Shown here piece by piece: positions 43,190-51,447 of a DNA stretch of 64,000 nucleotides (position 1 is the first letter of the stretch; each line of letters opens with the position of its first letter). Below the pieces are notes generated by a model, which was not told where the DNA came from, made no database searches, and saw only the letters and a program-made list of their open reading frames with translations. This DNA is from Syntrophotalea acetylenica (GTDB taxonomy: Bacteria > Desulfobacterota > Desulfuromonadia > Desulfuromonadales > Syntrophotaleaceae). A program made the translations under genes and the position numbers. The stretch is taken from contig NZ_CP015455.1 in the NCBI RefSeq assembly GCF_001888165.1, positions 2,288,001 through 2,352,000 of the forward strand. The letters are read 5' to 3'.

Positions 43190-44074
43190 TTGAAGAAAAT
43201 AGCTATTTGTTCAATTTTGATTGGCCTATGCGTACCGTTACAATCCTGGGCTGGGAACGCAAGAGGATATAAGCCTTTCCCTGAAGGGACCTTCTTGTTT
43301 TGTACCTATTTTAAACATTTTTCAGCCAACAATATGTATGCGGCTAATAAAAAAATAAGTAGTGATCTTAATCTGTCATCAAATATAGGTATATTCAGGC
43401 CGGTATATTACAAGAAAATTGGCAAAGCCTTGTACGGAGAAGGCGATTTTATTGTTAATCCTCAGATTTTTATGATGTTTGGAGATAGGGATATGGCATT
43501 AGGGGGAGAGGCCCTGTCAGATTCGGGCTTTTTTGACCCGATGATTTTGGCCACCTTCTGGTTTGTCAGTGCTCCTGAGAAAAAGCTTTGGATCGGATTT
43601 TCTCCTTATGTCACGATTCCTGTGGGAAGCTATCACACCAATAGATCATTGAACCTTGGGGAAAATCGCTGGACTATTAAGCCTGAAATAGGGATTGTTA
43701 AAGGATTCGGCGAAGATCTTTTTCTGGACTTTATTATGAATATAAAATTTCATGCGGACAATGACGAGTTTTTTTCTGGACAAAAGAGAGTCAAAAAATC
43801 ACAATCCGACTTATTTGGCTTAGAAACTCATTTAAGTTACAACCTTAAAAAAGAATTTTTTGTTTCATTAGACTATTTTTTCAACAGTGGAGGTGAAACA
43901 GAAATTGATGGCATTAGGAAAAGAGACAAACAAGAAAATCATGCTATTGGTGCTTCAATGTTTTGGAGTTTGAAAAACAATCAACAGATAATGATTGAAT
44001 ATCTAAATAATTTTGATATTGAGAGTGGCGCTAAAACTCAAACTTTAGGCATACGATGGTCTTATTTTTTATAA
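43190..44074 (+). CDS. Outer-membrane protein of the Phenol_MetA_deg type, copy 2
   Basis: A 294-residue paralogue of the previous gene. Shared blocks are SANNMYAANKKI, DPMILATFWFVSAPEKKLWI, RWTIKPEIGIVKGFGEDLFL, LDYFFNSGGETEIDGI and the terminal RWSYFL. The signal peptide is KKIAICSILIGLCVPLQSWA. The TTG at 43190 is chosen because GGAG lies just upstream and it gives a normal signal peptide; ATG 43145 is an alternative. It is much more AT-rich than copy 1, so either it diverged long ago or came from another source. Confidence 0.75.
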   Translation: MKKIAICSILIGLCVPLQSWAGNARGYKPFPEGTFLFCTYFKHFSANNMYAANKKISSDLNLSSNIGIFRPVYYKKIGKALYGEGDFIVNPQIFMMFGDRDMALGGEALSDSGFFDPMILATFWFVSAPEKKLWIGFSPYVTIPVGSYHTNRSLNLGENRWTIKPEIGIVKGFGEDLFLDFIMNIKFHADNDEFFSGQKRVKKSQSDLFGLETHLSYNLKKEFFVSLDYFFNSGGETEIDGIRKRDKQENHAIGASMFWSLKNNQQIMIEYLNNFDIESGAKTQTLGIRWSYFL

Positions 44075-44797
44075 TTTCTTTAGGTTCTTTTTTGAATCAG
44101 TGAGAGGGCAGGTTGCGTTTCTCGGGTTATGTTCACCTAGCCATTTTCGCAAGACACTTTGCCTCTGACGCCAATTTTCACAGATCTATCCACCAAAAGA
44201 ACGTGGGTGTGACATAACTTGGCGCGAGTATGATGGGCAATCCTTTTGAAAAGAGGCTTGCCATGAATCTCAATCAATTTCGCCGAATTTTTCCAAGTGA
44301 TGGAGCTTGTCGGAAGTACTTGGGTTAAGTTATTTGGGCCTGGGGCCGGAGTCACCCTTGGGAGGCGGATTCATATGCAGCGATCGCTTCGGTTATTCTG
44401 TTACTAATTCATTCCGCCGCCCAGACTTCAGAAATCTGCCGAATTCCTGACTCGTTCAGCAAAAATCTGTTCCCCCTCAACACCTCAATCAGTGGGCGGC
44501 GCCGAAACCAACGATCAATTTTTCGCAATTTTACGCTCGGACTCCGCCCCAATATCTTCTGAATATACACCTAAATAGAACGACGCCAAGGCAACCCTGG
44601 CATCGGCCCAAGGAAAAGAATTTGTTCCCCAATAAGTCGCCTGAATAAAGGCAGGTATTTCTGGTGGGGTTCAATTCTGTCTATTCCAAAATAACTATAC
44701 GTCAACCTTCCCAAGGTGCGGCATGGTGAACCACTCCTCCCAGAGGCATTTCCCCCTCCCCGATAAAGGAAATAGACGAAAAAGCTTGGAGTGAAAC
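44075..44797. other. Gene-poor junction with decayed coding sequence
   Basis: About 720 bp. On the minus strand 44515-44670 is an open frame with protein-like sequence (IPAFIQATYWGTNSFPWADA, then LASFYLGVYSEDIGAESE) with no start codon and a stop on each side: a remnant of an unknown gene. Minus-strand 44137-44355 also has a coding look (HTHVLLVDRSVKIGVRGKVS) but is not recognised. It marks the border between the metabolic genes and the next accessory block. Confidence 0.45.
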
Positions 44798-45064
44798 GTG
44801 AGAGAGCAAACCCCGGCCATTCTTCGAAATATCATGCTGGAGGCCGAATCCGCAATGAATGCTTGGTATCAGCTCAAGCTACTGCGGCTCCAGGAAGGGT
44901 TTGTCGTTGAAAAGCTCTCGGGTCGCAAAGGCCATCTTGGAGACAGGCGTGCCTGGTTTTTCTGGGATCAGAGCGAAGCCGAACAAGCTTTCGAGCGGAT
45001 CGTCCTGAAGAAAACCAGTCCCGGCCGCAAAAGAGTCTACCAGGTGCTTCAGCCTCGCGACTAA
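44798..45064 (+). CDS. Small WGR-like protein
   Basis: An 88-residue protein. NAWYQLKLLRLQEGFVVEKL, then SGRKGHLGDRRAWFFWD and AEQAFERIVLKKTS resemble the WGR-type fold seen in several plasmid/island proteins, with the W-G-R changed to L-S-G-R. It might bind nucleic acid ends. It begins with GTG-proximal ATG after a weak SD (GGAGTGAAAC). Compare the gene at 29.0 kb. Family placement is by eye. Confidence 0.5.
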   Translation: MREQTPAILRNIMLEAESAMNAWYQLKLLRLQEGFVVEKLSGRKGHLGDRRAWFFWDQSEAEQAFERIVLKKTSPGRKRVYQVLQPRD

Positions 45065-45143
45065 CTGTGCCGGCAAGAACAGGGCACCTTTCCGCATCTG
45101 GTCACCACTCCCTCAATGATGCCATTGGCTGGTGGAGGGGAAC

Positions 45144-45428
45144 ATGCGTCTTAACGTTGTTCCTGTTTGGCTGAAAATCCTGCTGGTCCTGACCGGGATT
45201 GCTCTGTTGGTCTGGTCGATGCGTGATACACAACCCTCTGCCGTCCGAAGCGGGCAACATGTAATGCTTGCTCGTCCACAAGCCAACTGGAATCATGGCT
45301 TGCCTGGCAAGATCCGGAACAATCTCCGTCAATTGGTACACAATCCCTTGGGAAAGCCCTCTCCGGCTGGTGAAGAAATAATAGTATTGAGGGACAACTC
45401 GGAAACGTATTACCGGGACGAGAATTGA
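45144..45428 (+). CDS. Unknown small membrane protein
   Basis: A 94-residue protein with one membrane segment (WLKILLVLTGIALLVWSM) near the N-terminus and a polar remainder. GGAGGGGAAC precedes the ATG. Its TGA is followed directly by the ATG of the next membrane protein, so the two are co-translated. Not recognised. Confidence 0.6.
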   Translation: MRLNVVPVWLKILLVLTGIALLVWSMRDTQPSAVRSGQHVMLARPQANWNHGLPGKIRNNLRQLVHNPLGKPSPAGEEIIVLRDNSETYYRDEN

Positions 45429-45899
45429 ATGCGCTGGCAGAACCACAAAATCTGCACGGTCTGCATAGTGTTCGCCGCAGTGGGCCGTATCCTCCCCGCG
45501 ATTGTCGCCGGCTTCGGCTCCGTACTTCCCGATCTGTTGGAGGCCGGTTTGGTCCGGCACCGAACCCTTACCCATTGGACTCCCTTCTACATCATTACCG
45601 GCGTGATTATGGTTCCGATGGCCCGGGCATTTTTTCTGCCGGCCGGGCTGGTGACCGCTTTTTTGATTCTCGGCTGTCTCTGCCACATCGTTCAGGATGG
45701 ACTGAGCCGGGGCGGAGTGCCTCTCTTCACCCCGAATGGCCGGCGCTTCGGAGCCGGATTTTACATCACCCGCACCATCACCGAAACCCTCGTGGTCTCT
45801 GGCATTATGGCGATCAGCCTGCTGGTCGCCGCTGACAAGGGTTATTTCGGAGAAAAACGAATCTTGGGAGAATTGCGATGGCTGCTAAGCTGGCATTAA
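45429..45899 (+). CDS. YdjM/DUF457-type membrane-bound metal-dependent hydrolase
   Basis: A 156-residue inner-membrane protein with four hydrophobic segments. The family motifs are SVLPDLLEAG, HRTLTHW and CHIVQDGLSRGGVPLF, the histidines and aspartates that would bind metal. E. coli YdjM is a LexA-regulated member; the substrate of the family is not known. In integrative elements such proteins are frequent accessory genes. It overlaps the next gene by 22 bp. Confidence 0.82.
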   Translation: MRWQNHKICTVCIVFAAVGRILPAIVAGFGSVLPDLLEAGLVRHRTLTHWTPFYIITGVIMVPMARAFFLPAGLVTAFLILGCLCHIVQDGLSRGGVPLFTPNGRRFGAGFYITRTITETLVVSGIMAISLLVAADKGYFGEKRILGELRWLLSWH

Positions 45900-46318
45900 C
45901 GACAATCAGCATGGAAGAGTATCAAAGGGCCGTGGAACTTCTCACCGCACTTGCCCAAACCGACACCTCTGGAGGCAGAGCCGCTGCTCAGGTCGTTCTG
46001 AGTGCCTACAACGGCAGTGACTGGCAGCTCGATATCACGGAACTGTGTCTGCTGGACCCCAGATACTATCAGGCTGCCCTGCATGTCATACGAGGCCGAG
46101 TGGAACTGGGAATCGAGCCCCACAAACTTCTCCCAGACGGGGATCAGGTGTTCAGCCGGATCTGGGATTGTTGGATTCGGTATCACCTTGAACATCGTTG
46201 GAAGCAGACTTGCCCTTCCTGCTGGGGCCGGGGAGTGTATATTGATTACGACGACGAAAACAGAGAGATTCGGACTTCCTGCCGGCGTTGCAATGGCACC
46301 GGCTTGATCGCTGACTAG
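45878..46318 (+). CDS. Unknown protein with DnaJ-like zinc-knuckle pairs
   Basis: A 146-residue protein. The N-terminal 105 residues are helical (MEEYQRAVELLTALAQTDTS; LLDPRYYQAALHVIRGRVEL). The end carries CPSCWGRG and CRRCNGTG, two CxxCxGxG-type knuckles as in DnaJ, likely binding one zinc. Such small zinc proteins are common in plasmids and islands; role unknown. Confidence 0.65.
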   Translation: MAAKLALTTISMEEYQRAVELLTALAQTDTSGGRAAAQVVLSAYNGSDWQLDITELCLLDPRYYQAALHVIRGRVELGIEPHKLLPDGDQVFSRIWDCWIRYHLEHRWKQTCPSCWGRGVYIDYDDENREIRTSCRRCNGTGLIAD

Positions 46319-46329
46319 CGAGGGAATCG

Positions 46330-46725
46330 ATGCTGTATGTGACGCTGACTTGTATGGAGCGGGAAGACCTTCTGATTGTCGGAGCGCAAATGCGGTACCA
46401 GGGGGTCGATCATCTCAAGAGATATGTCGCCGGGAAGGAAAACAGCCTGCGGGACACGGTCGAGGAAGGATTGACTTTTTTTCTGAACAGCCTGAAACGA
46501 CCCTGCCGAATCGATTTACGAACGGATCAGTATTGGCTGGTAAAGTCGCGTTGGACGGAGGATGACTCCACCCCGAACTTGGCCGCTGCCGTCCGGCGCC
46601 ATCAAATCAACTGGACACTCCTGCTGCCGGACTGCAAGGCGATTTTGGATGCCAAGCATAACCTGGCGGGGGAAATCGGCCTGTGCCGTAAGATTTCCGA
46701 GATCTTCTTTGCCCCTGGAAAGTAA
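46330..46725 (+). CDS. Unknown protein of the accessory block
   Basis: A 131-residue protein, not recognised. It lies 11 bp after the zinc-knuckle gene, with GAGGGAATCG before the ATG. No signal peptide, membrane segment or catalytic motif is visible; conserved-looking segments are DLRTDQYWLVKSRWTEDDST and HQINWTLLLPDCKAI. It ends the operon before a terminator. Confidence 0.55.
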   Translation: MLYVTLTCMEREDLLIVGAQMRYQGVDHLKRYVAGKENSLRDTVEEGLTFFLNSLKRPCRIDLRTDQYWLVKSRWTEDDSTPNLAAAVRRHQINWTLLLPDCKAILDAKHNLAGEIGLCRKISEIFFAPGK

Positions 46726-46840
46726 AATCGTCCTTCTGCTTATATTTTCAGCAATTGGCTATGCCCTCCATAGGAAGGCTCGTCGACAGACTTCCATCCA
46801 CAGAAACCGGTCGACTTGTGCATCTTAAGCTGTGGATAAC

Positions 46841-46863
46841 CCGGGCTGTATCGCCCGGTTTTT
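46841..46863 (+). terminator. Rho-independent terminator of the 44.8-46.7 kb operon
   Basis: CCGGGC (46841-46846), 6-nt loop, GCCCGG (46853-46858), then TTTTT. Confidence 0.85.
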
Positions 46864-47028
46864 GAGGCTGTTTTTACTATACATAATGGCTCTTCTGTAA
46901 ACTAATCCGGCGAGCCGCGCACAGGTTGAAAACTGTCGGACGATTCTTCAGGGTCGAGCACTTTTATATTGGTTCGTATTATAGCACTTAATATAATATC
47001 TCAAGATATAAAGAAGGAGGGTGCAAAA

Positions 47029-48150
47029 ATGTCGAATCCATTTCGTTACGGAACCGTTGTCTTGGGCAAAGACTTCTGTGGCCGCCAGGAACTGATCAAC
47101 CAACTGACCGGTTACATCGAGGCCGGGCAAAATGTCGTCCTTCAGGGAGAAAGGCGCATCGGCAAAACCTCCCTGGCCGTTGAAACCGTCCGGCGCATGA
47201 AGAAGCACCGTATGCTGAAGGTCAACCTCATGGAGGTCAAAGATGTCGATACGCTGTGCAAGCGGGTTCTCCATGCCATTTTGGCCTTTGAACGCGGTGG
47301 CTCCCGGTTCGACCGCCTGATGAAAACCTTGGCCTATCTTCGTCCGACTCTAGGACTCAATCCGATCACCGGAGAACCTTCGGTCAGTTTCGATTCCCTG
47401 GTTCAGCTCCATGCCGATTCCATCCCCGAAGTGCTGACCCTGGTGGCAAACCTGCACCACGAAAAGCCGTTGGTGGTTTTCCTCGACGAATTTCAAGACG
47501 TGCTCAGGGTGGAAAAGGACCCAAGGGGCGTGTTGGCTCAGCTTCGTGGCACGATTCAGCACCAAGGCGATATCCCCTACCTATTTGCCGAGAGCATTCG
47601 AAACCGGATGGACGAGATTTTCAATCACCCGGATTCGCCATTTTTCAAGTCGGCCTTGACTCTTACGGTCGGCCCCCTCTCCGGGCAGGACTTTATCGAA
47701 CACCTGGTCAAAAAATTCCAGACGGGAAAGAGAACAATTGACGGGGTTTTGCTGGGAAAAATTTTCAAAATGACTGACGCTGTAACAGGGGATATACAGC
47801 AATTCTGTGAAGCCCTTTGGACGGTAAGCAACGAAGGGGAATCCATTGGAGAAGGAAAAATTCCGGAAGCCTTGCAGCTTATCTTCGCCAGGGAACAGAA
47901 ATCCTATGAGATGATACTTGCTCGGCTTACGGCCAGCTATGTGCGGATGCTGCAAACACTGGCCGAACTCGGCGGCGAACGACCGACCGCCAGTGCTTTC
48001 GTTCGGCGGGCAGCGGTTTCCAATCCTTCCGCCATTCCACCGGCCCTCAAACGCATGGCCGATCAGAAGATCGTTTTCCATGATGGACAAAGATGGCGCT
48101 TTACCAACCCATTTTTCGCGGCATGGCTGCTTGCACGGCAGGAGGTCTGA
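47029..48150 (+). CDS. P-loop ATPase of the archaeal-ATPase/STAND type
   Basis: A 373-residue ATPase. The start (FRYGTVVLGKDFCGRQELIN) is followed by Walker A GERRIGKTS and Walker B PLVVFLDEFQDVL, then GPLSGQDFIEHLVKKFQTG. The C-terminal region (ASAFVRRAAVSNPSAIPPAL) looks like a winged helix, and the end FTNPFFAAWLLAR is typical of this class. AAGGAGGGTGCAAAA precedes the ATG. It forms a tight operon with an unknown protein and a tyrosine recombinase (gaps of 3 and 0 bp). A switch-like or DNA-loading role for the recombinase is possible; such ATPases also occur in defence systems. Confidence 0.8.
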   Translation: MSNPFRYGTVVLGKDFCGRQELINQLTGYIEAGQNVVLQGERRIGKTSLAVETVRRMKKHRMLKVNLMEVKDVDTLCKRVLHAILAFERGGSRFDRLMKTLAYLRPTLGLNPITGEPSVSFDSLVQLHADSIPEVLTLVANLHHEKPLVVFLDEFQDVLRVEKDPRGVLAQLRGTIQHQGDIPYLFAESIRNRMDEIFNHPDSPFFKSALTLTVGPLSGQDFIEHLVKKFQTGKRTIDGVLLGKIFKMTDAVTGDIQQFCEALWTVSNEGESIGEGKIPEALQLIFAREQKSYEMILARLTASYVRMLQTLAELGGERPTASAFVRRAAVSNPSAIPPALKRMADQKIVFHDGQRWRFTNPFFAAWLLARQEV

Positions 48151-48153
48151 AGC

Positions 48154-49056
48154 ATGCTATTCGATAAACTGGCAGGGTTTGTTGAGCGCCATGTTCCCCA
48201 GATGGTGGAATTAATGGAAAAGACTGCCCTGTTCGATTTCCCCTATCAAGCCCATGAAACTGTTCGTCCCGGCATGTTCACCCAGGACGATCTGGATCAA
48301 TTCTTTCTTCCCTTTTCCCAGGTCGCCATTGAGGACCGGGCAACCTGCACCTTCCTTTTTGATGGCGTCGAGAAGCAAATCGGGCTGTCATCCCCACGGT
48401 GCTTCATCGACGTGATAGCTCTTGGTGGCAGTGACCCCGAGGCCTTTCAAGACTATAATCGTGCGATAAACAGCCAAATGCGCCAATGGGCACAGCAGGA
48501 GGCTTTGCATCAATTTGCCTTCGGCCGCCTGGTTTCGGTGGAACTTCCGGGTGGCCATACCGATTACAAAATTGCCGGGTATGTAGACCGCTTGCTGATC
48601 ATAAACGGCCGCGGTGAGATCCTGTCCGACCTGAACTCCGGTCAAATGAGGCTTTTTCCTGACGCGGAGGCGGCGTGCCGGGGCGTTTTGGGCAATGCCA
48701 TAACCGCCATCGAGGAATTGATGCTGATCAACAAAAATCCTGAGTATTTCATTCTGGAGCGTTCTCCAGCGAAAGTTCGACAAGCGAAGAAGGGTCGCAT
48801 CACCCGAAGTCCCGACAGACCGCATTTCGTTCCGCTGAAGCCGGAGGCGATTCGAAAGATCATGGGCGTGAAACCTTCCGTCGAAAGCGAGCCAACAGGG
48901 CGAAAACCCCACGAGCGCCGCCGTCATTGGCGCACTCTCAAGTCCGAAAGGTTTACCCGGAAGCGGGGGGAGCGCATCCTGATCGAGGCTCAATGGATTG
49001 GCCCCTCGGATGTCTTAGTGGGCAAGACCCGCTACCGGGTGAGATTGGATGTTTAA
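48154..49056 (+). CDS. Unknown protein with a RecB-nuclease-like core
   Basis: A 300-residue protein. The segment KIAGYVDRLLIINGRGEILS followed by DLNSG resembles the GxxDR...DxKTG core of RecB/Cas4-type nucleases, but with Asn in place of the catalytic Lys. If so it is an inactive or altered nuclease. The C-terminus (GRKPHERRRHWRTLKSERFT, then EAQWIGPSDVLVG) recurs in hypothetical plasmid/phage proteins and may be a separate small domain. It lies between an ATPase gene and a recombinase gene in one operon. Confidence 0.45.
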   Translation: MLFDKLAGFVERHVPQMVELMEKTALFDFPYQAHETVRPGMFTQDDLDQFFLPFSQVAIEDRATCTFLFDGVEKQIGLSSPRCFIDVIALGGSDPEAFQDYNRAINSQMRQWAQQEALHQFAFGRLVSVELPGGHTDYKIAGYVDRLLIINGRGEILSDLNSGQMRLFPDAEAACRGVLGNAITAIEELMLINKNPEYFILERSPAKVRQAKKGRITRSPDRPHFVPLKPEAIRKIMGVKPSVESEPTGRKPHERRRHWRTLKSERFTRKRGERILIEAQWIGPSDVLVGKTRYRVRLDV

Positions 49057-50058
49057 ATGAAGGAAAAAGCTGTTTTTCCCGCGTCGGTTATCGCCACCGC
49101 TCCGGATCTTTTGCCCATCCTGGCCGAGTGGCTGCATCTGGATGTTGCCAACGGTGACGCCTGTGCCGATACCCTGCAGACTTACCAGTGCCAGATTGAA
49201 GCCTGGCTGGCTTGGTGCTATGGGCACAGTATTCCTCCCGGCCAAGCGACCGTCGATGATGTCAAAGCATGGCGGCAGGCGTTGGTCGCTGCCGGGGCCA
49301 AGCCTTCCACCATCTCCCTGAAGCTGACCACCGTTCGACGTTTTTACCAGTCTGCGGTGGACCGTGGTCTGATTTCGAGCAATCCGGCGGCAAATGTCAG
49401 AGCTCCAAGGGAGCGGCGTGCCCGAAAAGAGCAGATCAAGTACCTGTCGGCAGGGGAAGCCGAATTGCTTTTCCGGGCCGTACCTTCCGACCGGCGCCTC
49501 AAACCTTCCCGTGACCGGGCGATGATCGGTCTCATGGCTCTTGAGGGCCTGCGACGTATCGAAATTGTCCGGGCCTGCGCAACCGACATTGAACAGACCG
49601 GGGATGGCACGCGAATTCTGATACACGGCAAGGGCAAGGATCGTTATATTTACCCCAGGGATGATACCGTCCAATCCATTCAGGACTATCTAGCCCTGCG
49701 CGGCCCGGTGGCGCCGGATGTAACCGGGGACCCGATCTTTGTTCAGATTCGCAAGGGAGGCGTACCCGGCGGCCGCATCACGCGGCAGGGTGTGAACTCC
49801 GTCATCAATGATTACCTGGTTAAGGCAGATCTCAAACGGAGAGGGCTTTCCTGTCACGCCCTGCGTCACACCTGCGGAGCCCTGCTCTACCAGGCCACAA
49901 GAGACATCCGGGCCGTCCAGGAGACCCTTGGTCACAGCAACATTTCAACCTCAGCCGGTTATGCCCACATCATCGAGCGGGGACAGGCGCGTTACACGAA
50001 GGAAATCTCGGTCAAAATGGGAGCGGGACGGTTGGCTGCCAGTGGGGAACGGGATTGA
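49057..50058 (+). CDS. Tyrosine recombinase (XerC/D-like integrase)
   Basis: A 333-residue recombinase. Residues about 25-115 form the core-binding domain (TLQTYQCQIEAWLAWCYGHS) and 135-315 the catalytic domain. R is in EGLRRIEIVR, K in HGKGKDR, H-x-x-R in CHALRHTCG, H in LGHSNIST and Y in GYAHII. It begins directly after the stop of the preceding gene. It is unrelated to the P4-type integrase at 2.2 kb, so the region contains a second mobile module or marks the right part of a composite element. Confidence 0.9.
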   Translation: MKEKAVFPASVIATAPDLLPILAEWLHLDVANGDACADTLQTYQCQIEAWLAWCYGHSIPPGQATVDDVKAWRQALVAAGAKPSTISLKLTTVRRFYQSAVDRGLISSNPAANVRAPRERRARKEQIKYLSAGEAELLFRAVPSDRRLKPSRDRAMIGLMALEGLRRIEIVRACATDIEQTGDGTRILIHGKGKDRYIYPRDDTVQSIQDYLALRGPVAPDVTGDPIFVQIRKGGVPGGRITRQGVNSVINDYLVKADLKRRGLSCHALRHTCGALLYQATRDIRAVQETLGHSNISTSAGYAHIIERGQARYTKEISVKMGAGRLAASGERD

Positions 50059-50135
50059 TTCCTGAGCCTTGGACCTGTTCGGCGGATTAGGCCTGGCATG
50101 AACTTGCCGATGTTTGCAGAAGAAAGGAAAGTTGA

Positions 50136-50636
50136 GTGACAAACAAAAGAGGGATAGGATTCACCAGGAAAATGTTTGTCGCTATAGCGTGTTTGGCTAT
50201 TTCGGCGTTTGCGGCATGGGCTGGATCTTTTGACGGCCGGGTCGTAAAGGTTTTGGATGGCGACACTATCGAGGTCCTGTTGCCCGAGAAAACCACGGTA
50301 CGGGTGCGGTTGGCCGGAATCGATGCCCCGGAGAGGGGCCAGCCATTTAGCCGAATGGCAACCCAGGCGGTTCGCGATATGGCGGCCGAAAAAACCGTTC
50401 GCATCGAAACCCAATCGAAGGATTGGTATGGCAGAACTATTGGTGATGTCTTTCTTTCCGATGGGCGTAGCCTGAACAGGGAACTGGTTCACCTTGGACT
50501 GGCCTGGCAATACCGGCGATACTCAAACGACCAGGAACTGACGGCACTGGAAGCCGAGGCTCGCAAAGCGAGGCGTGGTTTATGGAGCGAACCAGATCCC
50601 ACTCCACCTTGGCAACGGCGCCGCGAAAAAAGGTAG
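50136..50636 (+). CDS. Secreted thermonuclease-like nuclease (SNc family)
   Basis: A 166-residue protein. After a signal peptide (KMFVAIACLAISAFAAWA) comes the staphylococcal nuclease fold: GRVVKVLDGDTIEVLL (Asp ligands), RVRLAGIDAPERGQ (catalytic Arg and Glu) and YGRTIGDVFL with a second Arg. It cleaves DNA/RNA with calcium outside or in the periplasm. The GTG at 50136 follows AAAGGAAAG; ATG 50172 is an alternative. Small exported SNc proteins are frequent in conjugative plasmids and islands. Confidence 0.88.
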   Translation: MTNKRGIGFTRKMFVAIACLAISAFAAWAGSFDGRVVKVLDGDTIEVLLPEKTTVRVRLAGIDAPERGQPFSRMATQAVRDMAAEKTVRIETQSKDWYGRTIGDVFLSDGRSLNRELVHLGLAWQYRRYSNDQELTALEAEARKARRGLWSEPDPTPPWQRRREKR

Positions 50637-50758
50637 TTTGCAAGACCTTTATATATTCATAATGGCACGATAACGGTCCAAGACACCGACCATTTATAAC
50701 GATTTTGCGGAAATGACAACCTGCGGTCCAGCCCGATTCAAAAGGAACGTCAGGTAGG

Positions 50759-51238
50759 TTAAGTGATTTTTTGAAGCCAAAAGGCGATTAAGTTGTCGGA
50801 GCTTACTTGATTGCACCGGCCAGCCAAATCCTCCTCCCCAGCCTCTTTGTTATTTTCGAACCGTTCCGGTTCACCTACAGATGTTCTTGGAGCCCAGACT
50901 GAGTCATGACAGTCGATGAACTTTTGCAGTTGGTTTCTTGCTGAGAGCCAAGCGCTCTTATTGGTTTCAGTGCTAATCTGTAAGAATTCCTGCATTCGCT
51001 CAAGCAAAACATTGTGCAGTGCAAGCAGGTCAGACATTTGATCTGTGGTGAGGGAATTGACATGGTCGCTAAATCTGGCAATCATGTTGCTCCCATGTTT
51101 CCCACCTACCCCCATAATCTCTAACGCCTCTTTCATGGCTGCGTTCCAGGTTTTGGCGTCATACCTATAAGACAACGGCACGAGATATCGGCTGTCAAAA
51201 TTTTTAACAATGTTGTGAATTAGTTTCTGGTACGACAT
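50759..51238 (-). CDS. Unknown helical protein
   Basis: A 159-residue protein with strong SD (TTGGAGGTAGTTT before ATG). It looks all-helical (IHNIVKNFDSRYLVPLSYRY; SLTTDQMSDLLALHNVLLER). No membrane segment or motif is recognised. It is isolated, on the opposite strand to the preceding genes, and lies just before the dead IS4 element. Lower GC than the genes to the left. Confidence 0.55.
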   Translation of the reverse strand: MSYQKLIHNIVKNFDSRYLVPLSYRYDAKTWNAAMKEALEIMGVGGKHGSNMIARFSDHVNSLTTDQMSDLLALHNVLLERMQEFLQISTETNKSAWLSARNQLQKFIDCHDSVWAPRTSVGEPERFENNKEAGEEDLAGRCNQVSSDNLIAFWLQKIT

Positions 51239-51323
51239 AAACTACCTCCAAGAGGTGTAATCTTTATTGTTAAAATCGTGAAAAATATGTCTTAAAGGTT
51301 ATAGTTTATTATAAAATTTTATG

Positions 51324-51372
51324 GGCTGTGATGCACTTGGAACTCCAATTTTAATGTGCACCACAGCCTTTT
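51324..51372 (+). terminator. Long inverted repeat followed by T-tract
   Basis: GGCTGTG-A-TGCAC (51324-51336) and GTGCA-C-CACAGCC (51356-51368) followed by TTTT. A strong hairpin with one internal mismatch pair; it could end rightward transcripts or be the scar of an element end. Confidence 0.5.
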
Positions 51373-51438
51373 CTTGTTACGCAATAGAAATAAAGATGAA
51401 TCCACTTTCTATAAAAAAAGCAAAACATTTCTTCCTTA

Positions 51439-51447
51439 TTACAGACT
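51439..51447. repeat. 9-bp target duplication, left copy
   Basis: TTACAGACT, identical to 52770-52778, directly flanking the inverted ends of the IS4-family element. Confidence 0.85.

Noticed and set aside
1438-50640. Right attachment repeat (copy of the tRNA-Leu 3' end)
   Set aside because: I looked for a copy of GGTTCGATTCCGGCCTTCGG near 33.7, 44, and 50.6 kb and found none; the island's right end is therefore not fixed.
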